Source: an uncultured Gammaproteobacteria bacterium (GTDB taxonomy: Bacteria > Pseudomonadota > Gammaproteobacteria > Ga0077536). Taken from it: a DNA stretch of 58,267 nt. The first letter of the stretch is position 1; each line of letters starts with the position of its first letter. The stretch spans positions 76,286-134,552 of the forward strand of contig CALKCL010000014.1 in assembly GCA_938082545.1 (NCBI GenBank), in the 5' to 3' direction. A program made the position numbers and the translations under genes. Under the pieces are notes generated by a model. It saw only the letters and a program-made list of their open reading frames with translations. It was not told the origin of the DNA and did not search any database. Positions 44,755 to 53,496 of the stretch are shown in pieces.

Positions 44755-47700
44755 ATGAGAAAAATAAAAAAAATACTAGTAGCTAACCGCGGAGAAATCG
44801 CGATCCGAGTCATGAGGGCGGCGTCTGAACTAGCTATTCAGACCGTGGCAGTCTATGCCCACGAAGATCGTTTTTCATTACATCGATTTAAGGCTGATGA
44901 GTCTTATTTGATAGGTGCTGGAGACACTCCAGTAAAAGCCTATTTGAGTATAGAGAAAATCATAACGATTGCTCTTTCCAGTGAGGCAGATGCCATTCAT
45001 CCTGGTTACGGATTCTTATCTGAGAGTCCCGAACTTGCAGAGGCTTGTGCTGACGCAGGCTTAGTCTTCATAGGGCCATCACCAGCGGTTATGAGAAAGT
45101 TAGGCAATAAAATACAAGCTCGCGCCTTAGCGGAGTCAAGCGGAGTCGCTGTAATGCCAGCAACTAAGTCACTGCCTACCGATGAAAAAGAAGTTTCTAT
45201 ATTGGCTGAATCGGTTGGCTATCCTCTTATGCTTAAAGCTTCTTGGGGAGGTGGTGGTCGCGGAATGAGAGTCATTGATTCTGCGGAAGAACTCCATGCC
45301 ATTGTCGAGACTGGTAGGCGTGAAGCTCTAGCTGCGTTCAATAATGACGAGATTTATTTGGAAAAGCTCGTAAAGAACGCACGGCACGTGGAGGTGCAGA
45401 TACTTGGTGATAGGCATGGAAATATTGTGCACTTGTTTGAGCGTGATTGCACCGTTCAAAGAAGGAATCAGAAAGTCGTTGAGCGAGCTCCTGCTATTTA
45501 TCTAACCGAAGAGCAGCGTGCTGATTTTTGTCTTGCTGCAATAAAGGTGTGTAAGTCTGCCAACTACACTTGTGCCGGAACCGTTGAATTTTTACAGGAT
45601 GTGGATACAGGTGCTTTCTATTTTATTGAGGTGAACCCCCGCATTCAAGTTGAACATACTGTCACAGAGTCAATTACTGGCATAGATATAGTTAAAGCTC
45701 AGGTTAGGATATCGGAAGGACATGCAATAGGTTCTCAAGAGTCAGGTATTCCTCAGCAGACTGATATCAAAATTCATGGTCATGCAATTCAGTGCAGGGT
45801 TACAGCAGAAGATCCTGAAAACAACTTCATTCCAGATTACGGCACGATTACAACCTATAGAAGTCCAGCCGGTTTTGGTATTCGGTTAGATGCCGGAACT
45901 GCCTACACTGGCGCCGAAATCACAAGGTACTATGATTCTCTATTGGTTAAAGTAACCGCGTGGGCGGCGACCGAGGAGGAAGTTACACTTAGGATGCGCA
46001 GGGCTCTTCTAGAGTTTCGAATTAGGGGGATCAACACTAATCTCGAATTTCTAGCTGAGTTGATGACAAATAAAAAGTTTCAGAAAGCTGATTATACTAC
46101 TCGGTTTATTGATGAGACCCCCGAGCTCATGGAGCTTCCTCATCGACGTGATAGAGGCACTAAACTTGTTAATTATGTGGCCGAGGTTATTGCAAAAGGC
46201 AACCCTGCAGTTGCGGATCGGCCATGGCCAAGTGTCATCGAAGAGCCAGGTATTCCTAGCTGTGAAGATGTAGCTATTGTGGGAGGTTCTAGGCAGAAAT
46301 TTGAAGAGCTGGGCGCGACAAATTTTTCGAAATGGATGTTGGACCAAAGACAAATTCTAGTTACCGATACAACATTTCGTGATGCACATCAGTCTCTATT
46401 GGCCACGCGCTTTAGGAGTCATGATTTACTTCAGATATGCGATGCTTATGCGCGTCTAGCTCCTCAATTATTATCTGTTGAGTGTTGGGGCGGTGCGACT
46501 TTTGATGTGGCAATGAGATTTCTCAATGAGTGTCCTTGGATGCGCTTAAAATCTATCCGGGAAAAGCTTCCTAATGTGCTTACGCAGATGTTGTTGAGAG
46601 CATCAAATGCGGTCGGTTACAAAAATTACCCTGATAATGTGGTGAGCTACTTTATTAGTCAGGCTGCAACATCTGGTGTTGATATCTTCAGAGTGTTTGA
46701 TTCTTTCAACTGGGTTGAGAACATGCGCCTACCAATGGATTCCGTTATAGAGTCGGGGAAGATTTGTGAAGCGACTATTTGCTATACCGGTAACTTGATT
46801 GGAGCGAGTGAGAAAAAATATAACTTGGCTTATTACGTGAAAATGGCGAAAGAATTGGAGTCGGCCGGCGCCCATGTTTTGGGGATAAAAGATATGGCAG
46901 GACTCTGCCTTCCTAGAGCCGCGACCTTATTGATCTCAGAACTAAAGCGAGAAATTGGAATACCAATTCATTTTCATACCCACGATACAAGCGGGATAGC
47001 GGGAGCAACGGCGCTAGCGGCGATAGATGCTGGTGTAGATGCTGTTGATCTGGCTATGGACTCGATGAGCGGGATGACATCACAACCAAATATGGGTTCA
47101 GTACTTGAGGCTCTTAGGGATAGTCCTCGGGAAAGCAGTTTAGAAGGTGATGCGATTAGAATACTGTCTGATTATTGGGCCGGAGTGCGAAAAAATTATT
47201 ATCCTTTCGAAAGCCAAGAGAGAACTGGCGCATCTGAGGTTTATGTACATGGTATGCCAGGTGGACAGTTTACAAATTTGCGAGAGCAAGCGAGATCACT
47301 CGGCTTAGGTAAAAAATGGGGAGAAGTGTCCAAAGCCTACGCCGATGTAAATGATATGTTTGGCAATATCGTAAAGGTAACTCCAAGCTCAAAAGTAGTT
47401 GGTGACATGGCATTAATGATGGTCAGCAGCGGTTTAAGTAGGGAAGACGTTGAGTCTGATAGTACCGATGTACCTTTCCCTGAATCAGTAGTTTCTTTTT
47501 TTAGAGGCGACTTAGGACAACCTTTAGGAGGATTTCCTCCTTCTTTGCGTAAAAAAGTTTTGCAAGGTGAAGTAGGCCTAGAAGTAAGGCCAGGGTCCGT
47601 GCTCGCACTCGCGGATTTAGATGAGGAGCGCCTCATCGCTGAGCAGCAAGCTGCGAGAGAAATTTCAGACGAAGAGTTTGCTTCTTATCTCATGTACCCG

Positions 47701-48195
47701 GATGTTTTTATCAAGTATGTTGCGGCTTATCGCAAATACAGTGATTTGACCATACTACCGACGACTATCTTTTTCTATGGGATGGAGTCAGGTCAGGAGG
47801 TGCAATTGCAGATCGAATCTGGACGGTCAATTGTGCTGAGATATATGGGAATGAGTGAGGCTGATCAAGACGGCCAGAAAACTGTGTACTTTGAGCTAAA
47901 TGGGCAACCACGGCAGGTTCGAGTTTTAACGGAGAAAGGGGAAAGCACTAAAATTTTGGCTCTTAAGTCGGATGTCGACAATGTGTGTCATATAGGTTGC
48001 CCTATGCCTGGCTTGATAGCACAAATAGATGTGGAAATAGGTAACGAGGTTAGCAAAGGTCAGTCTCTATTCACCATTGAGGCAATGAAGATGCAAACTA
48101 CAATTCGTGCCGAACGAGATGGTATTATCAAAGAGATAATTGTGGCCGAAACACAACAAGTAGACAGTGGGGATTTGTTAGCGGTTTTTGATTAG
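44755..48195 (+). CDS. pyc: Pyruvate carboxylase, single-chain
   Basis: Biotin enzyme that carboxylates pyruvate to oxaloacetate to refill the TCA cycle. All domains are on one chain of 1,146 residues: biotin carboxylase (about 1-450; GYGFLSES, GGGGRGMR, EVNPRIQVEHTVTE), carboxyltransferase (about 530-800; DTTFRDAHQSLLATR, KDMAGLCLP), the PYC_OADA tail with the tetramerisation segment, and a biotinyl domain with EAMKMQT, where Lys1112 carries biotin. Full-length alpha4-type PycA is less usual in gammaproteobacteria than PEP carboxylase or two-subunit forms. It converges on the 6S RNA gene. Confidence 0.95.
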   Translation: MRKIKKILVANRGEIAIRVMRAASELAIQTVAVYAHEDRFSLHRFKADESYLIGAGDTPVKAYLSIEKIITIALSSEADAIHPGYGFLSESPELAEACADAGLVFIGPSPAVMRKLGNKIQARALAESSGVAVMPATKSLPTDEKEVSILAESVGYPLMLKASWGGGGRGMRVIDSAEELHAIVETGRREALAAFNNDEIYLEKLVKNARHVEVQILGDRHGNIVHLFERDCTVQRRNQKVVERAPAIYLTEEQRADFCLAAIKVCKSANYTCAGTVEFLQDVDTGAFYFIEVNPRIQVEHTVTESITGIDIVKAQVRISEGHAIGSQESGIPQQTDIKIHGHAIQCRVTAEDPENNFIPDYGTITTYRSPAGFGIRLDAGTAYTGAEITRYYDSLLVKVTAWAATEEEVTLRMRRALLEFRIRGINTNLEFLAELMTNKKFQKADYTTRFIDETPELMELPHRRDRGTKLVNYVAEVIAKGNPAVADRPWPSVIEEPGIPSCEDVAIVGGSRQKFEELGATNFSKWMLDQRQILVTDTTFRDAHQSLLATRFRSHDLLQICDAYARLAPQLLSVECWGGATFDVAMRFLNECPWMRLKSIREKLPNVLTQMLLRASNAVGYKNYPDNVVSYFISQAATSGVDIFRVFDSFNWVENMRLPMDSVIESGKICEATICYTGNLIGASEKKYNLAYYVKMAKELESAGAHVLGIKDMAGLCLPRAATLLISELKREIGIPIHFHTHDTSGIAGATALAAIDAGVDAVDLAMDSMSGMTSQPNMGSVLEALRDSPRESSLEGDAIRILSDYWAGVRKNYYPFESQERTGASEVYVHGMPGGQFTNLREQARSLGLGKKWGEVSKAYADVNDMFGNIVKVTPSSKVVGDMALMMVSSGLSREDVESDSTDVPFPESVVSFFRGDLGQPLGGFPPSLRKKVLQGEVGLEVRPGSVLALADLDEERLIAEQQAAREISDEEFASYLMYPDVFIKYVAAYRKYSDLTILPTTIFFYGMESGQEVQLQIESGRSIVLRYMGMSEADQDGQKTVYFELNGQPRQVRVLTEKGESTKILALKSDVDNVCHIGCPMPGLIAQIDVEIGNEVSKGQSLFTIEAMKMQTTIRAERDGIIKEIIVAETQQVDSGDLLAVFD

Positions 48196-48225
48196 TAAAA
48201 CTGGATTTTCAGGGCATATTTAAAA

Positions 48226-48412
48226 GTACTCTCCACTATGCCGTGACTGATCGGAATCTTGAACCAGAAGCTCAAGTGTGGAATTTCACTGCCTGAATCA
48301 GGCTATCTTCAGCTTGAAGACGTGCTCAACATCAGACCTAGTTCTATTCCGCGATTATAAAATTATCGGCTCAGAGATTGTCTGATCGAGTCGCGCACAA
48401 AGCAGAGAGTCC
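48226..48412 (-). ncRNA. ssrS: 6S RNA (regulator of sigma-70 RNA polymerase)
   Basis: The 304-base gap between pyc and zapA holds this gene on the minus strand. A closing stem is formed by ACTCTC (at the 5' end) and GAGAGT (at the 3' end), 48405-48410 with 48228-48233. Inside, CTGAGCCGATA followed by an AT-rich stretch matches E. coli 6S RNA, as do the GTTGAGCACG segment (GGTGAGCATG in E. coli) and the 3'-arm hairpin from CTTGAG to GGTTCAAG. The length of about 187 bases equals the usual 180-190. Position immediately after zapA is the standard gammaproteobacterial one. A TAAGAT -10 lies just upstream (near 48420). 6S RNA mimics an open promoter and sequesters housekeeping RNA polymerase in slow growth. 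Ends are approximate. Confidence 0.9.
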
Positions 48413-48499
48413 TAGTGGCCTATCTTACAGCTTTTTGGTTTAAGGCGAAATGTTTTTTATTTAGGCAAGCTCAGTTTTTCGATCAGAAGTGCAGGACAG

Positions 48500-48796
48500 T
48501 CACTTAGACAGGGCTGCATCTATTTTAGCCTGGATTTGTGTTACTCGTTGATCCAAGACTTTAGAGCTAATAATATTTTTCTTTTTAAGTTTTAAGTGTT
48601 CGTTTGCGATGTTCAATGCAACCAGGACAGCAGTATTTTCATTCCCGCTGTTTTTAACTTTGCTATTTTGCTCGGCTATTTTGTTGTTCAAAAAGTCTAC
48701 GGAAAGCATTAACTCTTCTTTTTCGTCTTCTTTGCAGCCGATAAGATAATCATTATTTAATATTGTTACTTTAACGGGAGTTATGTTGTCGCTCAC
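48500..48796 (-). CDS. zapA: Cell division protein ZapA
   Basis: Small FtsZ-bundling protein. The 98 residues contain the globular head (PVKVTILNNDYLIGCKEDEKEEL) and a long C-terminal coiled-coil helix (about residues 45-95), as in ZapA. It overlaps the upstream coiled-coil gene by four bases (ATGA) and lies just before 6S RNA, the standard arrangement. Confidence 0.93.
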   Translation of the reverse strand: MSDNITPVKVTILNNDYLIGCKEDEKEELMLSVDFLNNKIAEQNSKVKNSGNENTAVLVALNIANEHLKLKKKNIISSKVLDQRVTQIQAKIDAALSK

Positions 48797-49017
48797 GATC
48801 TGTTTTCCAGCGCTTTTAGTCGTGTAATCATTCCTGCCACTCGGGTTCGAGCCTGTTCAGTCTTGTTGATTAGCTCAGTTCTCTCGATTGTTAACCTATT
48901 GTGATGAGTCTTTAGCACTGTGTTTTCGACAGTTAAACTTTCTATCGTTGTAATTAATTCATCTATGCGGGCCTCTAAAGAGGATAGCTCAAGCTCATTG
49001 GTGTCATTTTTATCCAT
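48793..49017 (-). CDS. Small coiled-coil protein, TIGR02449 family
   Basis: The 74 residues are almost wholly coiled coil, with leucines/isoleucines in heptads from LSSLEARIDELITTIESL to ITRLKALENRS. Proteins of this size directly upstream of zapA form the TIGR02449 family, resembling ZapB and likely acting at the division ring; the function is inferred from context. AGG stands six bases before the ATG, and translation is coupled to zapA. Confidence 0.87.
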   Translation of the reverse strand: MDKNDTNELELSSLEARIDELITTIESLTVENTVLKTHHNRLTIERTELINKTEQARTRVAGMITRLKALENRS

Positions 49018-49059
49018 ATTTACCTGCCTAGGCTAGTTTAAACAATTTACAACGAGTTG

Positions 49060-49089
49060 AATATAGAGCTCTTTAACGTAGATGGTCAA
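49060..49089 (-). promoter_or_regulatory. Promoter of the coiled-coil/zapA operon
   Basis: Minus strand: TTGACC (49084-49089) and TATATT (49060-49065) are 18 bases apart; five of six matches each. It is 43 bases upstream of the start codon, on the side of the divergent gap away from ygfB. Confidence 0.6.
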
Positions 49090-49103
49090 TAGCATTCCCT
49101 CTG

Positions 49104-49130
49104 TTGGTTGTGCTTTCATCATGTGATAAT
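49104..49130 (+). promoter_or_regulatory. Promoter of the ygfB-pepP-ubiH-ubiI operon
   Basis: An extended -10, TGTGATAAT (49122-49130), with TTGGTT (49104-49109) 15 bases before the hexamer. It lies 38 bases ahead of the ygfB ATG and is back-to-back with the zapA-side promoter. Confidence 0.5.
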
Positions 49131-49167
49131 AAGAGAGGATTGTTGGTATTTGCAAAGGGTGTAGAAG

Positions 49168-49734
49168 ATGTCTTTAGGTTTATATGTTGCTTTCGAGGAT
49201 GCCTTGTTACAGGCAGGGTGTTCTGCTGTCGCCTCTGAAGCACACGGGATCTTAGTTGGTCTCCTCTCTGGCCCGAGCCAATTTGACCAAGGAGTTTGGC
49301 TGAATTGCATAAATGATGACTCAAACTTATCTATGGATTCTGTAATTCTATCCGAAACTTCAGCACTGGAAAATTTTATTCAGCGTGCGGTCAATGCTTT
49401 AGGGAATATGGAAACTGGACCACTTATTCTTATTCCAAGTGATGATGTGGAGCTTGGAGAGAGAGCAACTGCTTTTTCTAGTTGGTGTAGTGGCTTTCTT
49501 TATGGTTTCGGAATTTCTGGAGTTCCAGAGGAAGTTGCTCTAAGTGCTGACTCGCAAGAGTTTTTGCGACACTTGACACAGTTTTGTCGGTTAGATTTTG
49601 AGGTTGAGAATAACGAGGAGGACGAAAAAGCGTTATTTGAATTGTTAGAGTTCAGCAAAGTTGGAGTGTTGAACCTTATTGAAGAGGTAAAAGATTTGAG
49701 TTCGGCGCATACAGAAATTAACTCGCTACACTAA
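49168..49734 (+). CDS. ygfB: YgfB/YecA-family (UPF0149) protein
   Basis: The 188 residues are all-helical and match UPF0149: SEAHGILVGLLSGP at about residues 23-36, ATAFSSWCSGFLYGFG near 99-114, and the acidic SADSQEFLRHLTQF block. YgfB-like proteins have been reported as regulators in Pseudomonas, but the general role is unsettled. It opens the ygfB-pepP-ubiH-ubiI operon, as in E. coli. Confidence 0.9.
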   Translation: MSLGLYVAFEDALLQAGCSAVASEAHGILVGLLSGPSQFDQGVWLNCINDDSNLSMDSVILSETSALENFIQRAVNALGNMETGPLILIPSDDVELGERATAFSSWCSGFLYGFGISGVPEEVALSADSQEFLRHLTQFCRLDFEVENNEEDEKALFELLEFSKVGVLNLIEEVKDLSSAHTEINSLH

Positions 49735-49739
49735 GAGAT

Positions 49740-51056
49740 ATGAAAATGAAGCAACAAGAATTCGTAGGCAGACGTAAAGAGCTAATGGAAATGGCGGGCA
49801 ATGGGTCGATTATCATCCAGCCTTCCTCACAAGAGCATGTTAGGAACCGTGATGTTTACTATCCGTATAGACCTGACAGTGACTTCCACTTTCTAACTGG
49901 TTTTGGCGAACCGCTGTCAGTTGCAGTTTTTATACCGGGTCGACCTCAAGGAGAGTTTATTCTATTTTGTCGAGAAAAAGATCAAGATGCCGAGATATGG
50001 CACGGTAGACGTTCTGGTCTCCAGGGCGCATGTGCTTTTTACGGTGCTGATGATGCATTCCCTATTGAGGACTTAGACGAAATTCTTCCAGGTCTACTTG
50101 AAAACAAAGATCGCATTTATTACACGATGGGTAGATACGTTGATTTTGACCAGCGCGTTATCGGCTGGCTTAATAACGTAACAAAAATGGCCCGCGCAGG
50201 AGTGCACGCACCCGATCAATTTATATCTCTTAGTCATTTGGTTCATGAGATGAGATTGATAAAAAGCCCCGCAGAAATACGAGTGATGCGTCAGGCTGCC
50301 GCAATATCTTCGACGGCGCACGGTCGAGCGATGAAGATTACAAAACCTGGTATGTTCGAGTATCAGGTAGAGGCGGAAATAATGCATAGCTTTATGGATC
50401 AAGGTTCGCGCTCGCCCGCGTACCCCTCGATTGTTGGTGCTGGCCGAAACAGTTGCATCCTTCATTACACGGAAAACAATGAAAAATTAAAAAATGGCGA
50501 CATGCTTCTAATTGATGCTGGTGCCGAGTTAGAAAGCTATGCGAGTGATATCACACGTACTTTCCCCGTGAATGGGAAATTCAGTCAAAACCAAAAGATC
50601 GTTTATGAAATAGTTTTGGCGGCTCAACTGGCAGCTATTGCAGAAGTAAAGCCGGGTAATCGATGGAATCAGCCTCACGATGCTGCCGTTGCAGTTATTA
50701 CAGAAGGATTACTTGCTATGGGGATTTTAGAAGGGAGCCTGCAAAACCTTATCCAAACTGAGGCCTATCGTCCTTATTACATGCATAAGACGGGACATTG
50801 GCTTGGAATGGATGTGCATGATGTTGGTGACTACAAAATAGCGGACCAATGGCGTGTATTTGAGCCAGGGATGGTTACAACGATCGAGCCTGGTTTATAT
50901 TTTTCGGCGTCTACTAAAGGATTGTCAAAAAAATGGCACAACATCGGTATCAGGATCGAGGACGATGTCTTAGTGACGGCCTCAGGATGCGATGTTTTGA
51001 GTGATGCTCCTAAAACCGTCAAGGAAATCGAGGATCTGATGCGTGCAGCTCACTGA
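49740..51056 (+). CDS. pepP: Xaa-Pro aminopeptidase
   Basis: Removes N-terminal residues preceding proline, using two manganese ions. The pita-bread domain (about residues 175-435) has metal ligands in LLIDAGAELESYASDITRTF (two Asp), the His of KTGHWLGMDVHDVG, TTIEPGLYF and IRIEDDV (two Glu). The N-terminal creatinase-like domain includes YYPYRPDSDFHFLTGF. Length 438 equals E. coli PepP. AAGAGAT sits directly before the ATG. Confidence 0.96.
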   Translation: MKMKQQEFVGRRKELMEMAGNGSIIIQPSSQEHVRNRDVYYPYRPDSDFHFLTGFGEPLSVAVFIPGRPQGEFILFCREKDQDAEIWHGRRSGLQGACAFYGADDAFPIEDLDEILPGLLENKDRIYYTMGRYVDFDQRVIGWLNNVTKMARAGVHAPDQFISLSHLVHEMRLIKSPAEIRVMRQAAAISSTAHGRAMKITKPGMFEYQVEAEIMHSFMDQGSRSPAYPSIVGAGRNSCILHYTENNEKLKNGDMLLIDAGAELESYASDITRTFPVNGKFSQNQKIVYEIVLAAQLAAIAEVKPGNRWNQPHDAAVAVITEGLLAMGILEGSLQNLIQTEAYRPYYMHKTGHWLGMDVHDVGDYKIADQWRVFEPGMVTTIEPGLYFSASTKGLSKKWHNIGIRIEDDVLVTASGCDVLSDAPKTVKEIEDLMRAAH

Positions 51057-52254
51057 TACCGATTGTGTGGTGATAGGTGCTGGGTTGGTCGGATGCCTTG
51101 CAGCATTAGGGCTCAGTAGGAGTGGGTTTCGTGTTCAGGTTTTTGAAACAGATAGGTTTTCTAAAGGGATGCCCGAGGATGGAAGGTCTTTGGTGTTGTC
51201 TCGTGCTTCCATCCAGATACTGAAAGCTTTGCAGATATGGCCAAACTTATCTGAATGGGCATATTCAGTAAAGAATATTCGTGTGTCCGAAAAAGGGACT
51301 TATGGAAGTGTCCTCCTCTCAGCGGAAGAAGTTGGTGCCCAGGAGCTAGGATGTTCCTTCCCTGCTGGAAAGTTATTAGGCACGCTCAGAAATGCGGTTG
51401 TTGATGATCAAAATATCTTGGTGCGCGACCAAGCTAGTTTCTCTGAGCTTAAGGAACACAACGATTATTGCGAAGTGAGTACTGTTGAGGATGGTTCAAC
51501 AGATAAGCTTACTACTCGGTTTCTGATCGGTGCTGATGGTTCTGGATCAACGGTAAGAACAGCGTTAGGAGCTTCTCTTTCAACACTATCTTATGGTCAG
51601 CATGCAGTAGTAGCTGAATTAACAGCATCTGTTCCCTGCAATCATAAAGCGTATGAGCATTTTACCAGTCAAGGACCGCTTGCTTTTATTCCTACAGGGT
51701 TGAACACATACACCAGTGTTCAGTGCTTCGATGTCGAAGCTTCTGTTCGTGCACGTGCAATGTCCGACGACGCTTACTTAAGACTTACAGAGAAAAATAT
51801 AGGTGGAAGATTGGGGGTGATGTCTAATTTAGGGAAACGTTATAGTTATCCATTAATGAGACAAAGATCGAGCCTGTTAAATAGCGAGAGAACCGTAGTT
51901 ATTGGAAATGCAGCGAATGTCGTGCACCCCAATGGCGCGCAAGGTTTAAATCTTGGCTTTCGTGATGTAGCAACCTTGTTAACAGTAATTAAGAGAAGTG
52001 GGGAAAACTCCGATACAAAGGCTATTCTGGAGCAATATGCTAGTTTACGCCTGAAAGATCATCGTATGACCGGGAGGTTCACTGATCTAATGGCTCAAGG
52101 TTCTCGCTCTTCATTAAATACCCTAGTAATTTTGCGGCGTTTGAGTATGGTTGCATTTTCTCATTCAAGTAGATTAAGAAAGCGTTTAGTGCAAAAGGCG
52201 AGCGGCCTAGGGCTTTTGGAGCAGAGTGTCGATTTCTCACTTTGGGATCAGTGA
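51043..52254 (+). CDS. ubiH: Ubiquinone hydroxylase UbiH (2-octaprenyl-6-methoxyphenol hydroxylase)
   Basis: FAD monooxygenase for one ring hydroxylation of ubiquinone, requiring oxygen. The Rossmann FAD motif VIGAGLVGCLAALGLSRSG is at residues 10-28, the DG motif is IGADGSGSTVR, and the second FAD motif reads GNAANVVHPNGAQGLNLGFRD. The Asn in GNAAN, rather than the more usual His, parallels the Gln in E. coli UbiH and favours UbiH over UbiF/UbiI. The GTG start lies within pepP (14-base overlap) with AGGA eight bases upstream. Confidence 0.9.
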   Translation: MQLTDTDCVVIGAGLVGCLAALGLSRSGFRVQVFETDRFSKGMPEDGRSLVLSRASIQILKALQIWPNLSEWAYSVKNIRVSEKGTYGSVLLSAEEVGAQELGCSFPAGKLLGTLRNAVVDDQNILVRDQASFSELKEHNDYCEVSTVEDGSTDKLTTRFLIGADGSGSTVRTALGASLSTLSYGQHAVVAELTASVPCNHKAYEHFTSQGPLAFIPTGLNTYTSVQCFDVEASVRARAMSDDAYLRLTEKNIGGRLGVMSNLGKRYSYPLMRQRSSLLNSERTVVIGNAANVVHPNGAQGLNLGFRDVATLLTVIKRSGENSDTKAILEQYASLRLKDHRMTGRFTDLMAQGSRSSLNTLVILRRLSMVAFSHSSRLRKRLVQKASGLGLLEQSVDFSLWDQ

Positions 52255-52256
52255 AG

Positions 52257-53462
52257 ATGGGAAACGGGCGGACCTACGATGTATGTGTTGTCGGAAGTGG
52301 GATAACGGCTCTTGTGACAGCAGGTATATTCGCACAGAAAAATTTTAGTGTTTGTGTCGTCGCTCCACCCTCAAAAGAGGAAATTGAGTCGGGCGATATT
52401 CTGCCAAGACATTACTCAATTTCTGCTAGCTCTAGGCGAATTTTTGAACTTCTGAAGGTCTGGGATGGGGTCAACAGTGCCAACGGAGGTTTAGTAAGAG
52501 GGATCGAAGTCTGGGGCCCAGAGGTTCGACCGCTTATAGAATTCTTACCAACAATAGAACGTCTTAGTCCCCTTGCCTGGATCTTAGAGAGGCAAAATAT
52601 CTTATCAGTCTTATTGGTTGCGATTCGTGGTCTTGGAGTGGACATTATTGAGTCTGAATTAATCAGCGTTGATTGTGCAGAAGACACGAGTTTGGTCTGT
52701 CTCGAAAGCTGTGAATTTCAGGCTAGTCTAATAGTGGGTGCAGATGGTAGGAACTCTAAAGTACGACAATCAATGGGGGTATCTCTCAGCACAAAAAAAA
52801 TTGACCAAGAGGCCGTCGTTGCGATCGTAAAAACAGAAAAAGAGCATCATAATTTTGCCTGCCAGAGATTTTTACAGACCGGACCAATTGCTTTCCTTCC
52901 ATTATCTGATCCACATTTGTCATCCATAGTTTGGTCATGCGAGCCATCAGAAGCGCAACAGTTGACTGAAGGGGGTCAGTTTTTTAACGAAGCCGTCACT
53001 TCTGTTTTTGGACATAAATACGGTGAGGTTATTGATAGTCGAGCACATATGAGTTTTGGTATCGAGTCAGGAGTAGTAAGTTCTTTTTTTTCAGGGAGAG
53101 GTGTGCTAGTAGGGGAGTCAGCGCATGTAATGCATCCGCTGGCTGGCCAGGGATTAAATACAGCCTTATTGGATGTTGCCTCCTTGGCCGAGTGCATTGA
53201 TAATAAGGGTGTCTTGCGGACCTATTCCTCATTACGTCGCCGCTTGAGGCGTTACGAGAGGTGGAGGAAAGTAGAGGTGTTGAAAATGCTTTCAGTTACC
53301 GATGGACTGAACTCACTGTTTTGCTCGAGAAATATTTTCATCTCCTTATTTAGGAAATTAGGGGCGCGGAGTCTTAATTACAATCCGTTCGTCAAAGATT
53401 TTTTGATTAGCCATGCTGCTGGGGTCTATGGAGATGTTCCTGAGATGGTGAGACAAAAATAG
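52257..53462 (+). CDS. ubiI: UbiI/VisC-family FAD-dependent ubiquinone hydroxylase
   Basis: Second flavin hydroxylase, immediately after ubiH as in E. coli (where ubiI was visC). VVGSGITALVTAGIFAQKN (FAD), LIVGADGRNSKVRQS (DG motif) and VGESAHVMHPLAGQGLNTA (second FAD motif, with the His) are intact. From the ATG at 52257 it is 401 residues; GTG (52251) and TTG (52242) are in frame upstream. It probably hydroxylates C5 of the ring, but UbiF, UbiL and UbiM are close relatives, so the exact position is not certain. Confidence 0.85.
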   Translation: MGNGRTYDVCVVGSGITALVTAGIFAQKNFSVCVVAPPSKEEIESGDILPRHYSISASSRRIFELLKVWDGVNSANGGLVRGIEVWGPEVRPLIEFLPTIERLSPLAWILERQNILSVLLVAIRGLGVDIIESELISVDCAEDTSLVCLESCEFQASLIVGADGRNSKVRQSMGVSLSTKKIDQEAVVAIVKTEKEHHNFACQRFLQTGPIAFLPLSDPHLSSIVWSCEPSEAQQLTEGGQFFNEAVTSVFGHKYGEVIDSRAHMSFGIESGVVSSFFSGRGVLVGESAHVMHPLAGQGLNTALLDVASLAECIDNKGVLRTYSSLRRRLRRYERWRKVEVLKMLSVTDGLNSLFCSRNIFISLFRKLGARSLNYNPFVKDFLISHAAGVYGDVPEMVRQK

Positions 53463-53496
53463 AGTTATTTGCAATATATTTTAGGAAAAGTTGTTA

